Source: Halorubrum sp. DM2
GTDB taxonomy: Archaea; Halobacteriota; Halobacteria; Halobacteriales; Haloferacaceae
Assembly (NCBI RefSeq): GCF_901686465.1
Contig: NZ_LR594487.1
Span: 2,865,773 to 2,929,772 of the forward strand
Length of the DNA: 64,000 nt
Direction: 5' to 3'
Below the pieces are notes generated by a model. That model ran no database searches. It was not told the DNA's origin and saw nothing but the letters and a program-made list of their open reading frames with translations. The first letter of the stretch is position 1, and every line of letters starts with the position of its first letter. A program made the position numbers and the translations under genes. Positions 1 to 7,590 of this stretch are shown piece by piece.

Positions 1-897
1 GCGGGCAACGCGATCGTCGAGAACGACGACGTCCCGACCGTCCTCTTCACCGGCTCCGCGGAGGTCGGCCACCACATCCAGGACAAGCTCGGCGGCGTGC
101 CCGGCAGGCGGGCGGCCTGCGAGATGGGCGGGAAGAACGCGGTCGTCGTCACCGAGGAGGCCGACCTCGACGTCGCGGTCCACTCCGCGGTGATGTCCTC
201 GTTTAAGACGACCGGCCAGCGCTGCGTCTCCGCCGAGCGACTGATCATCCACAGCGACGTGTACGACGAGTTCACGTCGCGGTTCGTCGAGATCGCGGAA
301 TCGGTCGCGGTCGGCGACCCCCTCGACGAGGACACGTTCATGGGACCGCTCGTCGAGGCGGAACACCACGAGAAGGTCACCGAGTACAACGAACTCGCCC
401 GCGAGGAGGGCGTGAACGTCCTCGTCGACCGGACGGAACTCGACCCCGAGGAGATCCCCGACGGCCACGCGGACGGCCACTGGGTCGGCCCGTTCGTCTA
501 CGAGGCGGACCCGGACGCCGACCTCCGGTGTACTCACGAGGAGGTGTTCGGCCCCCACGTCGCGCTCCTAGAGTACGACGGTGACATCGAGCGCGCCGTC
601 GAGATCCACAACGATGTCGACTACGGACTGGCCGGCGCGATCATCTCCGAGGACTACCGGCAGATCAACTACTACCGCGACCGCGCCGAACTGGGGCTGG
701 CGTACGGGAACCTCCCGTGTATCGGCGCTGAGGTCCAGCTCCCCTTCGGCGGCGTGAAGAAGTCCGGCAACGGCTACCCCTCCGCCCGGGAGGCGATCGA
801 GGCCGTCACCGACCGCACCGCGTGGACCCTGAACAACTCGACGGAGATCGAGATGGCACAGGGGCTCTCGGCCGACATCAAGACGAAAGACGACTGA
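1..897 (+). CDS. Aldehyde dehydrogenase family protein, C-terminal part
   Basis: NAD(P)-dependent oxidation of an aldehyde to an acid. The reading frame is open from base 1, so the gene begins outside the window. Visible family motifs are FTGS near the start (cofactor fold), EMGGKN with the conserved Glu at about base 121, the catalytic Cys in TTGQRCVS (about base 220), the EEVFGP motif near base 540 and the PFGGVKKSGNG tail motif near base 743. About 298 residues remain of a usual 480-540. The substrate cannot be told from the sequence; the QLPFGGVKKSGNGYPSARE tail resembles archaeal semialdehyde dehydrogenases. Family assignment is firm, specificity is open. Confidence 0.93.
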   Translation, partial: AGNAIVENDDVPTVLFTGSAEVGHHIQDKLGGVPGRRAACEMGGKNAVVVTEEADLDVAVHSAVMSSFKTTGQRCVSAERLIIHSDVYDEFTSRFVEIAESVAVGDPLDEDTFMGPLVEAEHHEKVTEYNELAREEGVNVLVDRTELDPEEIPDGHADGHWVGPFVYEADPDADLRCTHEEVFGPHVALLEYDGDIERAVEIHNDVDYGLAGAIISEDYRQINYYRDRAELGLAYGNLPCIGAEVQLPFGGVKKSGNGYPSAREAIEAVTDRTAWTLNNSTEIEMAQGLSADIKTKDD

Positions 898-949
898 CGC
901 CGCGGTCCCGGCGGCTTCTCCGCGTCAGTCCGTCACGCCCCGCACCGAA

Positions 950-1903
950 TCACTCTGTGACGCCCCGCACCGCCGCGACGGTTTCTTCGGCCGTCTCGGC
1001 GGCCGCGAGCGCACCCCGGGCGACGAGCCGCTCTCGGGGTCGCCCGACCGGCTGCGACTCCGACGCCGTCTCGATCAGGTCGCTCTCTCGCAGGAGCCGT
1101 TTTATCCGCGTGAACGTCGAGGGACTCCCGAGTCCCGCGTCCTCGCAGGCTCTCCGAAGGGTCCGGTCGAGGACCTCCTCGCGGGCCCCGACAGCGTAGG
1201 TCCGGATCCGGGTTTCTTCCGGATCGGGACCGGCAGTCGGCCCGGGGGAGTCGTCCGCGCCGGTCGGATCGGTCGGCGCGTCGAGCGCGCGGAGTACGGC
1301 GACCGCGACCGACTTGTCGCACCGGGACGCGAACCCCCCGTACACCCGCCGTCGGCTCGGCGTCCGGAGCCGGTACAGCTCGGCGTCCGCAAAATCCGGC
1401 CCGTAGCGCCCGCGGAGCGAGGCGTCGTCGCCGACGCGGTGCCACCGGCGGTCCCGGTCGGTTCCGCCGTCAACTGTGCTCTCGTCGTCGCCCGCGGGCG
1501 CGTCGTCGTTCTCTCCTCCGATCAGCGCGAACCCCGTCTCGTCGCCCGCCAACACCGGGTTCGGCTGCGGCGCGTCGAGGACGCGGAGGTCGACCGCGCC
1601 GTCGTCCAGAAGCGCCGCGAGCCGACTCGCCGACCGGAACCCCGCGGCCGCGGCGTCGATCGCCGACTCGCCCGCCAGTACGCGCAGCGTCGGGAGGTGG
1701 TCTACCTGAGTGGAGTCTCTCCCCTTGCTCTCCCCGCTCGCGAGGTCCCCGACGGTCGGATCGACGAGCGCCGGCGCGACCTCGCGATACGCCTCGACGA
1801 CGGCCCGCAGCAGCCGCGGTCCGGGGTCGACGAGAAGCGGGTCAGAAAGCTCTCCGAGCGGGAGCGGCTCGGGGAGTAGGGGGAGCGCGGGTCCGGTCGC
1901 CAT
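950..1903 (-). CDS. TbsP-like (DUF5821-type) haloarchaeal transcriptional regulator
   Basis: 317 residues. The N-terminal half (about 60-120) matches the ligand-domain pattern of the haloarchaeal regulator TbsP (PTLRVLAGESAID..., SRLAALLDDGAVDLRVL). A mid-protein LRTPSRRRV motif and a C-terminal winged-helix region (about 245-295: SPSTFTRIKRLLRESDLIET, then VGRPRERL) have the same order as in TbsP. Compared with my memory of TbsP (about 270-280 aa), this copy carries an extra low-complexity acidic insert around residues 135-150 and another near 210-225. TbsP itself acts with TrmB on the gluconeogenic gene gapII; the target of this copy is unknown. A TATA-like element lies about 28 bases before the ATG. 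It converges with the aldehyde dehydrogenase. Confidence 0.6.
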   Translation of the reverse strand: MATGPALPLLPEPLPLGELSDPLLVDPGPRLLRAVVEAYREVAPALVDPTVGDLASGESKGRDSTQVDHLPTLRVLAGESAIDAAAAGFRSASRLAALLDDGAVDLRVLDAPQPNPVLAGDETGFALIGGENDDAPAGDDESTVDGGTDRDRRWHRVGDDASLRGRYGPDFADAELYRLRTPSRRRVYGGFASRCDKSVAVAVLRALDAPTDPTGADDSPGPTAGPDPEETRIRTYAVGAREEVLDRTLRRACEDAGLGSPSTFTRIKRLLRESDLIETASESQPVGRPRERLVARGALAAAETAEETVAAVRGVTE

Positions 1904-2001
1904 CGGGCCGTCCTACGAGCGCGACGGAGTAAGGATGTCGGCCGCGCTCGCGGCGTGCCGGCTCGCGCGCCTTTTTCACTCCGCGCGGGAAACGCGACGG
2001 T

Positions 2002-2799
2002 ATGCCACCGCTCGATCTGTCGATCGGACTCGGGACCTCCGGACTCGACGACCCGGAGACCTGTACCGACACCGTCGCCGCGGCGCTGGACGCCGGCTAC
2101 CGCCACGTCGACACCGCGCAGATGTACGACAACGAGGCCGCCGTCGGCGAGGGGATCGCCGCGAGCGACGTCGACCGCGACGATGTCGTCGTCGCCACGA
2201 AGGTCCACCCCGAGAACCTCGCGCCCGGCGACGTCCGCGAGACGGCCCGCGAGAGCCTCGACCGGCTCGGACTCGACCGCGTCGACCTCCTGTACGTCCA
2301 CTGGCCGATCCGGGCGTACGACACGGAGGCGACGCTGCCGGCCTTCGACGACCTCCGCGACGCGGGAGTCACGGACCACGTCGGCGTCTCGAACTTCACC
2401 CCCGACCTCCTGCGGGAGGCCGACGAGACCCTCGACGCGCCGATCGCGGCCCATCAGGTCGAGTGTCACCCGCGCTTTCAACAGCGGGAACTGCGCGCCC
2501 TCGCCGACGAGTTCGACCACCGGCTCGTCGGCTACTCCCCGCTCGGGCGCGGTGAGACCCTCGACGATCCGGAGGTCGCCGCGATCGCGGAGCGAAACGA
2601 CTGCTCGCCGGCCGTCGTCGCGCTCGCGTGGGCGTTCGACCGCGGGATCGTCCCCATCCCGAAGGCCCGCGGCGACCACGTGCGGGAGAATCTGCGCGCG
2701 GTCGACGTCGACCTCCCGGAGGCCGCCCTCGACGCCGTCGACGCGCTCGACCCCGGCGACCGGCAGATCGACCCCGACGACGCGGCGTGGAATCGGTGA
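2002..2799 (+). CDS. Aldo/keto reductase
   Basis: 265-residue TIM-barrel NADPH-dependent carbonyl reductase, full length for the family. The catalytic tetrad is visible: Asp in VDTAQMYDNE with the Tyr four residues on (about 34-39), Lys in VATKVHPE (about 65), and His in LLYVHWP (about 96). GVSNF at about 128 and the cofactor-binding IPKARGDHVREN segment near 221 are also present. The start ATG lies about 28 bases after a CCTTTTTCAC box, so translation is probably leaderless. Divergent from the TbsP-like gene, with 98 bases between. The substrate is unknown. Confidence 0.93.
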   Translation: MPPLDLSIGLGTSGLDDPETCTDTVAAALDAGYRHVDTAQMYDNEAAVGEGIAASDVDRDDVVVATKVHPENLAPGDVRETARESLDRLGLDRVDLLYVHWPIRAYDTEATLPAFDDLRDAGVTDHVGVSNFTPDLLREADETLDAPIAAHQVECHPRFQQRELRALADEFDHRLVGYSPLGRGETLDDPEVAAIAERNDCSPAVVALAWAFDRGIVPIPKARGDHVRENLRAVDVDLPEAALDAVDALDPGDRQIDPDDAAWNR

Positions 2800-2856
2800 G
2801 GTGACGGCGCGAAGCAGTCGATCGAACCCCGGAACCGGGGCGACCAGTCGACGCGC

Positions 2857-3969
2857 TCAGACGGCGTCGAGCCGCGCTTGTAGCTCCCTGTCCGCCCGCT
2901 CGACCAACTCGTCGACCGGCTCGTCGAGGTACGTCGCCCACTGGTCGACGAAGCCCGAACGCCCGAGCATCCTGACCGCCTCGTAGACGGGCCGCCGGCG
3001 CTCGAATCCCGCCGGAAGCCCGCCGGCGCGCTCGCGGTACCCCTCTCGGAGGGCCGCCGCGAACCGGTCCGGCCCGGTCGAGTCGAACCCGTTGAGAAGC
3101 TGGTCCTCCGCGCGCACCAGGTCCCGCGCCGGGTCGCCGACGTGGGACAGCTCCCAGTCGATCGGTGAGACGCCCGTCCCGCCGACGCCGACTGCGCCAT
3201 CGTCGCCGGTCGCGTCGCTCCCGTCGGCCGTCACGAAGAGGTTCGGCTTCGCGACGTCGCCGTGGAGCAGCGCCGCCGGCGCGCCGTCGAGCAGGTCGCG
3301 GTTCGCGCGGACGCAGTCGGTGACCGCGTCGTAGTGGTCGGCGAGGCGTTCGGAGGTACCGATCTCGCGGGTCCTCTCGATCGTCGCGAGGAGGACATCC
3401 GTCCACGGGGCGAACTCGACCGAGAGTCCGGTCGGCGGATCGCGACCCCCGGCCGCGTCGCTTGCGGCCGCGTCGCCCTTAGCCACTTCGCCCTCAGCCA
3501 CCTCGCCCGCTGCCGCCGTTCCGGTTCCCGTTCCCGCTCCCACGATCTCGCCGTGCCGGGCGAACCGATCGGCGTGGAGCGCGGCGAGCGCGCTCCCGAC
3601 GCGGCGGAGGAGGCGTTCGCGCTCGTCGTCGATCGCGGCCTCGTAGACGCCCAGAAGCTCTCTGCCGCGCGCCGGTGCGGTCGCGAGGTACGCCGGGTCG
3701 CCGTCGGGATCGGCTGCCAGCACCTCGGGAACCGGGATCGGGCTGTGCGCGTCGACGTAGCGGAGGACGGCGCGTTCGCGGGCGATGCGGCGACTCTCGT
3801 CTACGAGCGCGACCTTGAGGAACGCCCGGCCGCCGTCCGCGAAGGTCACGCCGACCGTCTCGTTCGCGCCGTTCCACGAGGGACCGACGCCGGTCAGCCG
3901 GTCCGGGATCCGGTCCGGGAACGCCGCAGAGAGGGCCCGCGATATCGGCTCCGATCCGACGGCATCCAT
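2857..3969 (-). CDS. Phosphotransferase, aminoglycoside-phosphotransferase (APH) family
   Basis: 370 residues with the kinase-like APH fold. The catalytic loop LLHGDVAKPNLF (about 235-246; HGD...N pattern) and the metal-binding Asp in IDWELSHVGDPARD (about 268) are intact. The N-lobe carries FLKVALVDE with a candidate ATP-binding Lys at about 52, and PVPEVLAADPDG. A loop at about 155-175 is rich in Ala/Glu/Gly and looks disordered. APH enzymes phosphorylate small hydroxyl substrates (antibiotics, choline, sugars, homoserine); nothing here fixes the substrate. It stands alone, facing away from the CHAT-like gene. Confidence 0.88.
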   Translation of the reverse strand: MDAVGSEPISRALSAAFPDRIPDRLTGVGPSWNGANETVGVTFADGGRAFLKVALVDESRRIARERAVLRYVDAHSPIPVPEVLAADPDGDPAYLATAPARGRELLGVYEAAIDDERERLLRRVGSALAALHADRFARHGEIVGAGTGTGTAAAGEVAEGEVAKGDAAASDAAGGRDPPTGLSVEFAPWTDVLLATIERTREIGTSERLADHYDAVTDCVRANRDLLDGAPAALLHGDVAKPNLFVTADGSDATGDDGAVGVGGTGVSPIDWELSHVGDPARDLVRAEDQLLNGFDSTGPDRFAAALREGYRERAGGLPAGFERRRPVYEAVRMLGRSGFVDQWATYLDEPVDELVERADRELQARLDAV

Positions 3970-4068
3970 GCCCTTCTGTCCGGCTCGATCGATGTTAAGA
4001 TTGCTGTCATCGATTCTCTCGTGTCACGTGAAACCCCGCGACACGCGTCGATTCTTCGGATTGGGATT

Positions 4069-4098
4069 TTCACCGACACCCTCATACGTGTCGGTGAA
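4069..4098. promoter_or_regulatory. 11-bp perfect inverted repeat upstream of the CHAT-like gene
   Basis: TTCACCGACAC at 4069-4079 pairs exactly with GTGTCGGTGAA at 4088-4098 around the 8-base spacer CCTCATAC. The right arm ends 14 bases before the GTG start at 4113. An ATTTT stretch at 4066-4070 may be the TATA element, which would put the repeat over the transcription start. It may be an operator, or a hairpin at the 5' end of the transcript. It lies in the divergent region between the phosphotransferase and the CHAT-like gene, so it could serve either. Confidence 0.6.
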
Positions 4099-4112
4099 CC
4101 AGAAACAGTCCA

Positions 4113-6242
4113 GTGAACGACGGGTCATCTGACGGACGTATCGGGTTCGAAGTCGACGGGCGGACGCTGGGCGTCCGCGACGTCATCGAGGGGACGCGGC
4201 TCGACCTGCTGGCGGACCACGAGCCGGAGCTCTCGCCGGCGATGCCGGAACTGTTTCCGCTTCCGGTCGATCGGGCCGTCAGCTTCGAGGCGAAGTCGAT
4301 CTCGGTCGCGGAGTACTCGACGGTCAACGTCCGGCGCGCGAACGGCGACTTCCTCGCGCAGCTCGACGAGTCCGCGGAGTTCCCGCGCGGCGACTACTGC
4401 GTCGAGATCAGCGGCGTGACGAAGGTCCTCCTGCGAGTCGAGGACGCGGAGATAACGGCGACCGGAATGGGCGGGCCGGAGCCCGTCGAACTCACCTTCG
4501 ACCGGCCGACGACGGTGACGGTCGGCGGACGGTCGTTCCACACGCGACCGGAGGCCACGGTCACGGTCCCGGACGACCCGGCCGCGTTGACGGAGGCGGT
4601 ATCGGTGCTCGGGTCGTCGATACAGGAGTTCTCGCCGGAGCGGTCGTGGCCGACGCTCCGGAGATACCCGCCGCGGATCGAGCGGGGTGATGAACTCGAC
4701 ATCCCTAGCCCGCTGACCGTTCCGGACACGGGCGTCGAGGTCGTGGTTCGGCCGACGTACGCCGACGTGTACCGGCTCTCGACGCTGTCGTACTACCTCG
4801 GCGCGCGGATGACCGTCGGGGACGCGCCGGCGATCCGGCTCGACAACGGCTACGAGGAGCGGCTTCCCGCGGAGGGACGCGCGCTCGAACGCCGGGTCGA
4901 GGAGCTGTTCCGGACGTGGTTCTTCCTCGACACGCTCGCGCGGACTGAGGGGTACGTCCCGTCGGACCGGTACGAGTACGAGCAGGTCGGCGCGGAGCTC
5001 CCCTTCTACCCGCCGAACCTCGCGGACAGTTCGATGAGCGAGCACCTCATGGAGTACTTGGAGGTGGATCCCGAGACCGTCGCGCCGTACGCGCCTGCGT
5101 GGTCGACCGAGGCAGTCCTGCGGCCGGCACCCGAGGCGGCCGAGCTGCTCCCGCACCTCGCGCACGTCCTCGCGCCGGTGCGGGTCCGCGGAGCGGCCGA
5201 GCCGTCCGCTCCCGACGCTCCCATTGCGCTCGCGAGGTCACAGCGGATCGACCTCGAATCGCCGACGCCGAAGCCGAAGAGCGATCCGGTGCCGACCCCC
5301 GACGCGGATCCGATTCCTCCGGGGGCGTCCGTACTCACGCCGGTTTCGTACGAGAACTATTTACGCCGCAGTGTGTCCTCCCACGGAGACCTCTGCGCGG
5401 TCTTCCTCTTTAACTCCGACGAGCGGGCAGAGGCGTTCAGAAACGCCTACACCGACCCCGAGACACCAGACGGAATCGAGAAGTGGAGGGTCTTATCTGC
5501 TCCAAGTTCCGACGCCGTTTCTGACGTTTTCTCCGATTCCTCGACGGATATCGTCTACTGCGGTCTCCCGATCGATGACGGTGCGGTCGTCTCGGGGGAC
5601 GGTCGTGTCGAAATCAGCTCGCTCGGCGCGTCGAACGAGCCGAACTCTCCGGCCGTCGTAGTCCTCGAAGGAACGAGAGATGTCAAGACTGGCCTCGGCT
5701 TAATCAACGCAGGCGCTCTCGGAACGGTGCTGTTCGACGGCAACCTTCCTTCGGAGTCCGTTCGACAGTTGATCGGGCTGCTGTCGGCAGGCGGTTCCAT
5801 TTCCGTCGCGACGGCACTCGCGATTCGTGATGAAGGCACACAGGCACGATTCATTGGTGATCCGGGGACGCTCGCCTCGAAGAACCGCGGATTTCCGTTA
5901 CAGCTTCTTTCGCTTCGTTCCCTCGATACGAATTCGTTGGCGGTCGATCGGTGGTCGTTTACTTCCATCAAAGCGATGCTCGGAATGGAGTGTTCGACGA
6001 TTGTTGACTCCCTTGACAGACGGAGACGACTCGCTGGAACCCGTCACAGAGAGCCAGAGCCGATTGCTGTTTCCGACGCTCTGAACATACACTCCGGAAG
6101 CGAAGTTCAAATCTGTCTCAACGGTGATCTCGTCCTCAAAAGCGACGACCTCACCGCCGAAGACATCGAGGAATCCGCGACAAAGGCGCTCTCGGAGGTA
6201 TCCGAGACCGAGTCGCACGCCGACTCGCAGTGTCGGAATTGA
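4113..6242 (+). CDS. Large haloarchaeal protein with degenerate CHAT-like C-terminal domain
   Basis: 709 residues from a GTG start. The N-terminal 350 residues show no fold I recognise; they contain paired Tyr/Arg-rich stretches (about 208-240, STLSYYLGARMTVG) that look like a conserved haloarchaeal module. A Pro/Asp-rich linker at about 375-405 separates them from a C-terminal region (about 420-600) laid out like a CHAT (caspase-like) domain: STDIVYCGLPI where CHAT has a strand ending in the His motif, AVVVLEGTRD where CHAT has the LSAC motif, then GLGLINAGALGTVLF, then SAGGSISVATALA. The expected catalytic His and Cys are both absent, so a peptidase function is unlikely if the alignment is right. 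GC content falls visibly after about 5340. Function unknown. Confidence 0.6.
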   Translation: MNDGSSDGRIGFEVDGRTLGVRDVIEGTRLDLLADHEPELSPAMPELFPLPVDRAVSFEAKSISVAEYSTVNVRRANGDFLAQLDESAEFPRGDYCVEISGVTKVLLRVEDAEITATGMGGPEPVELTFDRPTTVTVGGRSFHTRPEATVTVPDDPAALTEAVSVLGSSIQEFSPERSWPTLRRYPPRIERGDELDIPSPLTVPDTGVEVVVRPTYADVYRLSTLSYYLGARMTVGDAPAIRLDNGYEERLPAEGRALERRVEELFRTWFFLDTLARTEGYVPSDRYEYEQVGAELPFYPPNLADSSMSEHLMEYLEVDPETVAPYAPAWSTEAVLRPAPEAAELLPHLAHVLAPVRVRGAAEPSAPDAPIALARSQRIDLESPTPKPKSDPVPTPDADPIPPGASVLTPVSYENYLRRSVSSHGDLCAVFLFNSDERAEAFRNAYTDPETPDGIEKWRVLSAPSSDAVSDVFSDSSTDIVYCGLPIDDGAVVSGDGRVEISSLGASNEPNSPAVVVLEGTRDVKTGLGLINAGALGTVLFDGNLPSESVRQLIGLLSAGGSISVATALAIRDEGTQARFIGDPGTLASKNRGFPLQLLSLRSLDTNSLAVDRWSFTSIKAMLGMECSTIVDSLDRRRRLAGTRHREPEPIAVSDALNIHSGSEVQICLNGDLVLKSDDLTAEDIEESATKALSEVSETESHADSQCRN

Positions 6243-6320
6243 GCCGCGGAGCGCCGCCGGCGCGACCGACGCCCCTCGCCCGCCGACATGTTTTATTTCC
6301 CCGACGACGAACCGCCGCGT

Positions 6321-6470
6321 ATGCCTCAGGTCCACCTCGACGAGGAGACGGTCGAGCGGCTCGACGCGCTCCGCGTCGACGACGAGGAGTACGACGAGAT
6401 CGTCAGCGAACTCATCGGCATCTACGAGGCGGAGGAGCTCGCGCTGTTCCGCGGCAGCGACATCGAGTGA
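6321..6470 (+). CDS. Small haloarchaeal protein, antitoxin-like
   Basis: 49 residues, MPQVHLDEETVERLDALRVD..., acidic and mostly helical. It resembles small haloarchaeal proteins (DUF7557-type by memory) that look like VapB or ribbon-helix-helix antitoxins. The ATG at 6321 is chosen over the in-frame ATG at 6288 because a TTTTATTT box at about 6291-6298 sits 25-30 bases before it, as expected for a leaderless transcript. No toxin gene is adjacent; the neighbours are the CHAT-like gene upstream and a convergent DUF5799 gene. Confidence 0.72.
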   Translation: MPQVHLDEETVERLDALRVDDEEYDEIVSELIGIYEAEELALFRGSDIE

Positions 6471-6510
6471 CAGAACGCGTCCTCGGGTCGGCCGAGCGCC
6501 GGTCGCGGCC

Positions 6511-6969
6511 TCACTCCTGATATGCGACGCGGACCTGCTCCCACTTGCCGACCTCCTCTAGGTGTGCCTGTAGCTCGTCGGCGTACTCCTGTACGAGCCG
6601 CTCTGCGGCCTCCAGTTCCTCGTCCGAGGCCCCGCCGCTCCCGCCGCCCCCGCCGAGACCGAGCGCGCCCTTGATCGAGTCGACGAGGCCGCCGCCCGAA
6701 TTGCCGCCCTCCGCGCCGCCGGGAGCGCCGCCCATCCCCGCCATCTGCGACCGGAGGTTCTCCAGTTCGGGCATGATTGCGGGGAGACTCGACGTGTCCG
6801 CCACGACGCGAGCGCTCTCCGGGTCGTCGGCGTTCTCGATCTCGAAGTCGGTCGCGGTCATGATCAGTCCCCACTCCTGACTGGAGAAGCGCGACGCCGC
6901 GACGCGCTCGTTGAACTGGTTGTCGACGGTCATCCGCTCGCCGACGATGGCGTCGGTCCACTCGCTCAT
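6511..6969 (-). CDS. DUF5799 family haloarchaeal protein
   Basis: 152 residues. The N-terminal half (FSSQEWGLIMTATDFEIE, then LPAIMPELENLRSQMAGMG) matches the DUF5799 family restricted to Halobacteria. A Gly-rich linker at about 80-115 is followed by an acidic helix (DEELEAAERLVQEYADELQ) that could form a coiled coil. No catalytic motif, signal peptide or membrane segment. Function unknown. Confidence 0.8.
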   Translation of the reverse strand: MSEWTDAIVGERMTVDNQFNERVAASRFSSQEWGLIMTATDFEIENADDPESARVVADTSSLPAIMPELENLRSQMAGMGGAPGGAEGGNSGGGLVDSIKGALGLGGGGGSGGASDEELEAAERLVQEYADELQAHLEEVGKWEQVRVAYQE

Positions 6970-7093
6970 GCGCCTCCGTTCGACGCTCGCGGTGAAAAGT
7001 CCGTCCCCCCGCTTCGACCCGTCGCCGCTGGTCGGTTCCCGTGCCGGGAGAGGACGCGGAGGAGTTTAGATGCCGGACGCCCTCCGATCGGAC

Positions 7094-7528
7094 ATGAGAG
7101 ACAGCAGCCGTCGGGCCCTCCTCGCCGCCGCGGGAACCGCGGGCGCGACCGCCCTCGCGGGCTGTGCCGGTGCGGTCCTCCCCGGCTCGGGAGGCGACGC
7201 CGCCGGTGAGTCGGCCGACGAGCGGGTCGACCGGACCGGCGAGGCGACCGTCGAAGTCGCCGTCGGCGCGGACGGCGGGTTCGCGTACGCGCCGGCGCAC
7301 GTCCGGGTCGACGCCGGAACGACCGTCAGGTGGGAGTGGACCGGGGAGGGCGGCGGCCACAACGTGTACGCGGTCGACGGGTCGTTCGAGTCCGAACTCG
7401 TCGCCGAGGAGGGGTACACCTACGAACGCGAGTTCGAGGCGTCGGGAACGCACGAGTACGTCTGTACGCCCCACCAGACCCGCGGCATGCGCGGCAGCGT
7501 CGAGGTCGTCTCGGCGAGCGACGACTGA
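7094..7528 (+). CDS. Halocyanin-like blue copper lipoprotein
   Basis: 144 residues. It has a twin-arginine signal (SSRRALLAAAG) with lipobox LAGC, so it is probably exported folded and lipid-anchored on the outer face of the membrane. The mature part is a plastocyanin-like cupredoxin: the copper ligands His in GGHNVY, Cys and His in EYVCTPHQ, and Met in TRGMRG are all present. Halocyanins carry electrons near the respiratory chain. The ATG at 7094 gives a normal short Tat n-region with a TTTAGA box about 27 bases upstream; an in-frame ATG at 7070 preceded by GGAGGAG is the alternative. It stands alone. Confidence 0.88.
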   Translation: MRDSSRRALLAAAGTAGATALAGCAGAVLPGSGGDAAGESADERVDRTGEATVEVAVGADGGFAYAPAHVRVDAGTTVRWEWTGEGGGHNVYAVDGSFESELVAEEGYTYEREFEASGTHEYVCTPHQTRGMRGSVEVVSASDD

Positions 7529-7590
7529 ATCCGGATCCCGGCCCTCCCGATCGGTCGTTCAATCGATATCGTGAGTGTCGACCGCGACCG

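Noticed and set aside
4113-6242. Active CHAT-type defence effector
   Set aside because: Catalytic His and Cys are not at the expected places and no sensor, nuclease or other defence gene adjoins.
6321-6470. Toxin-antitoxin module around the small antitoxin-like gene
   Set aside because: Neither neighbour resembles a PIN, RelE or other toxin; the DUF5799 gene is convergent.
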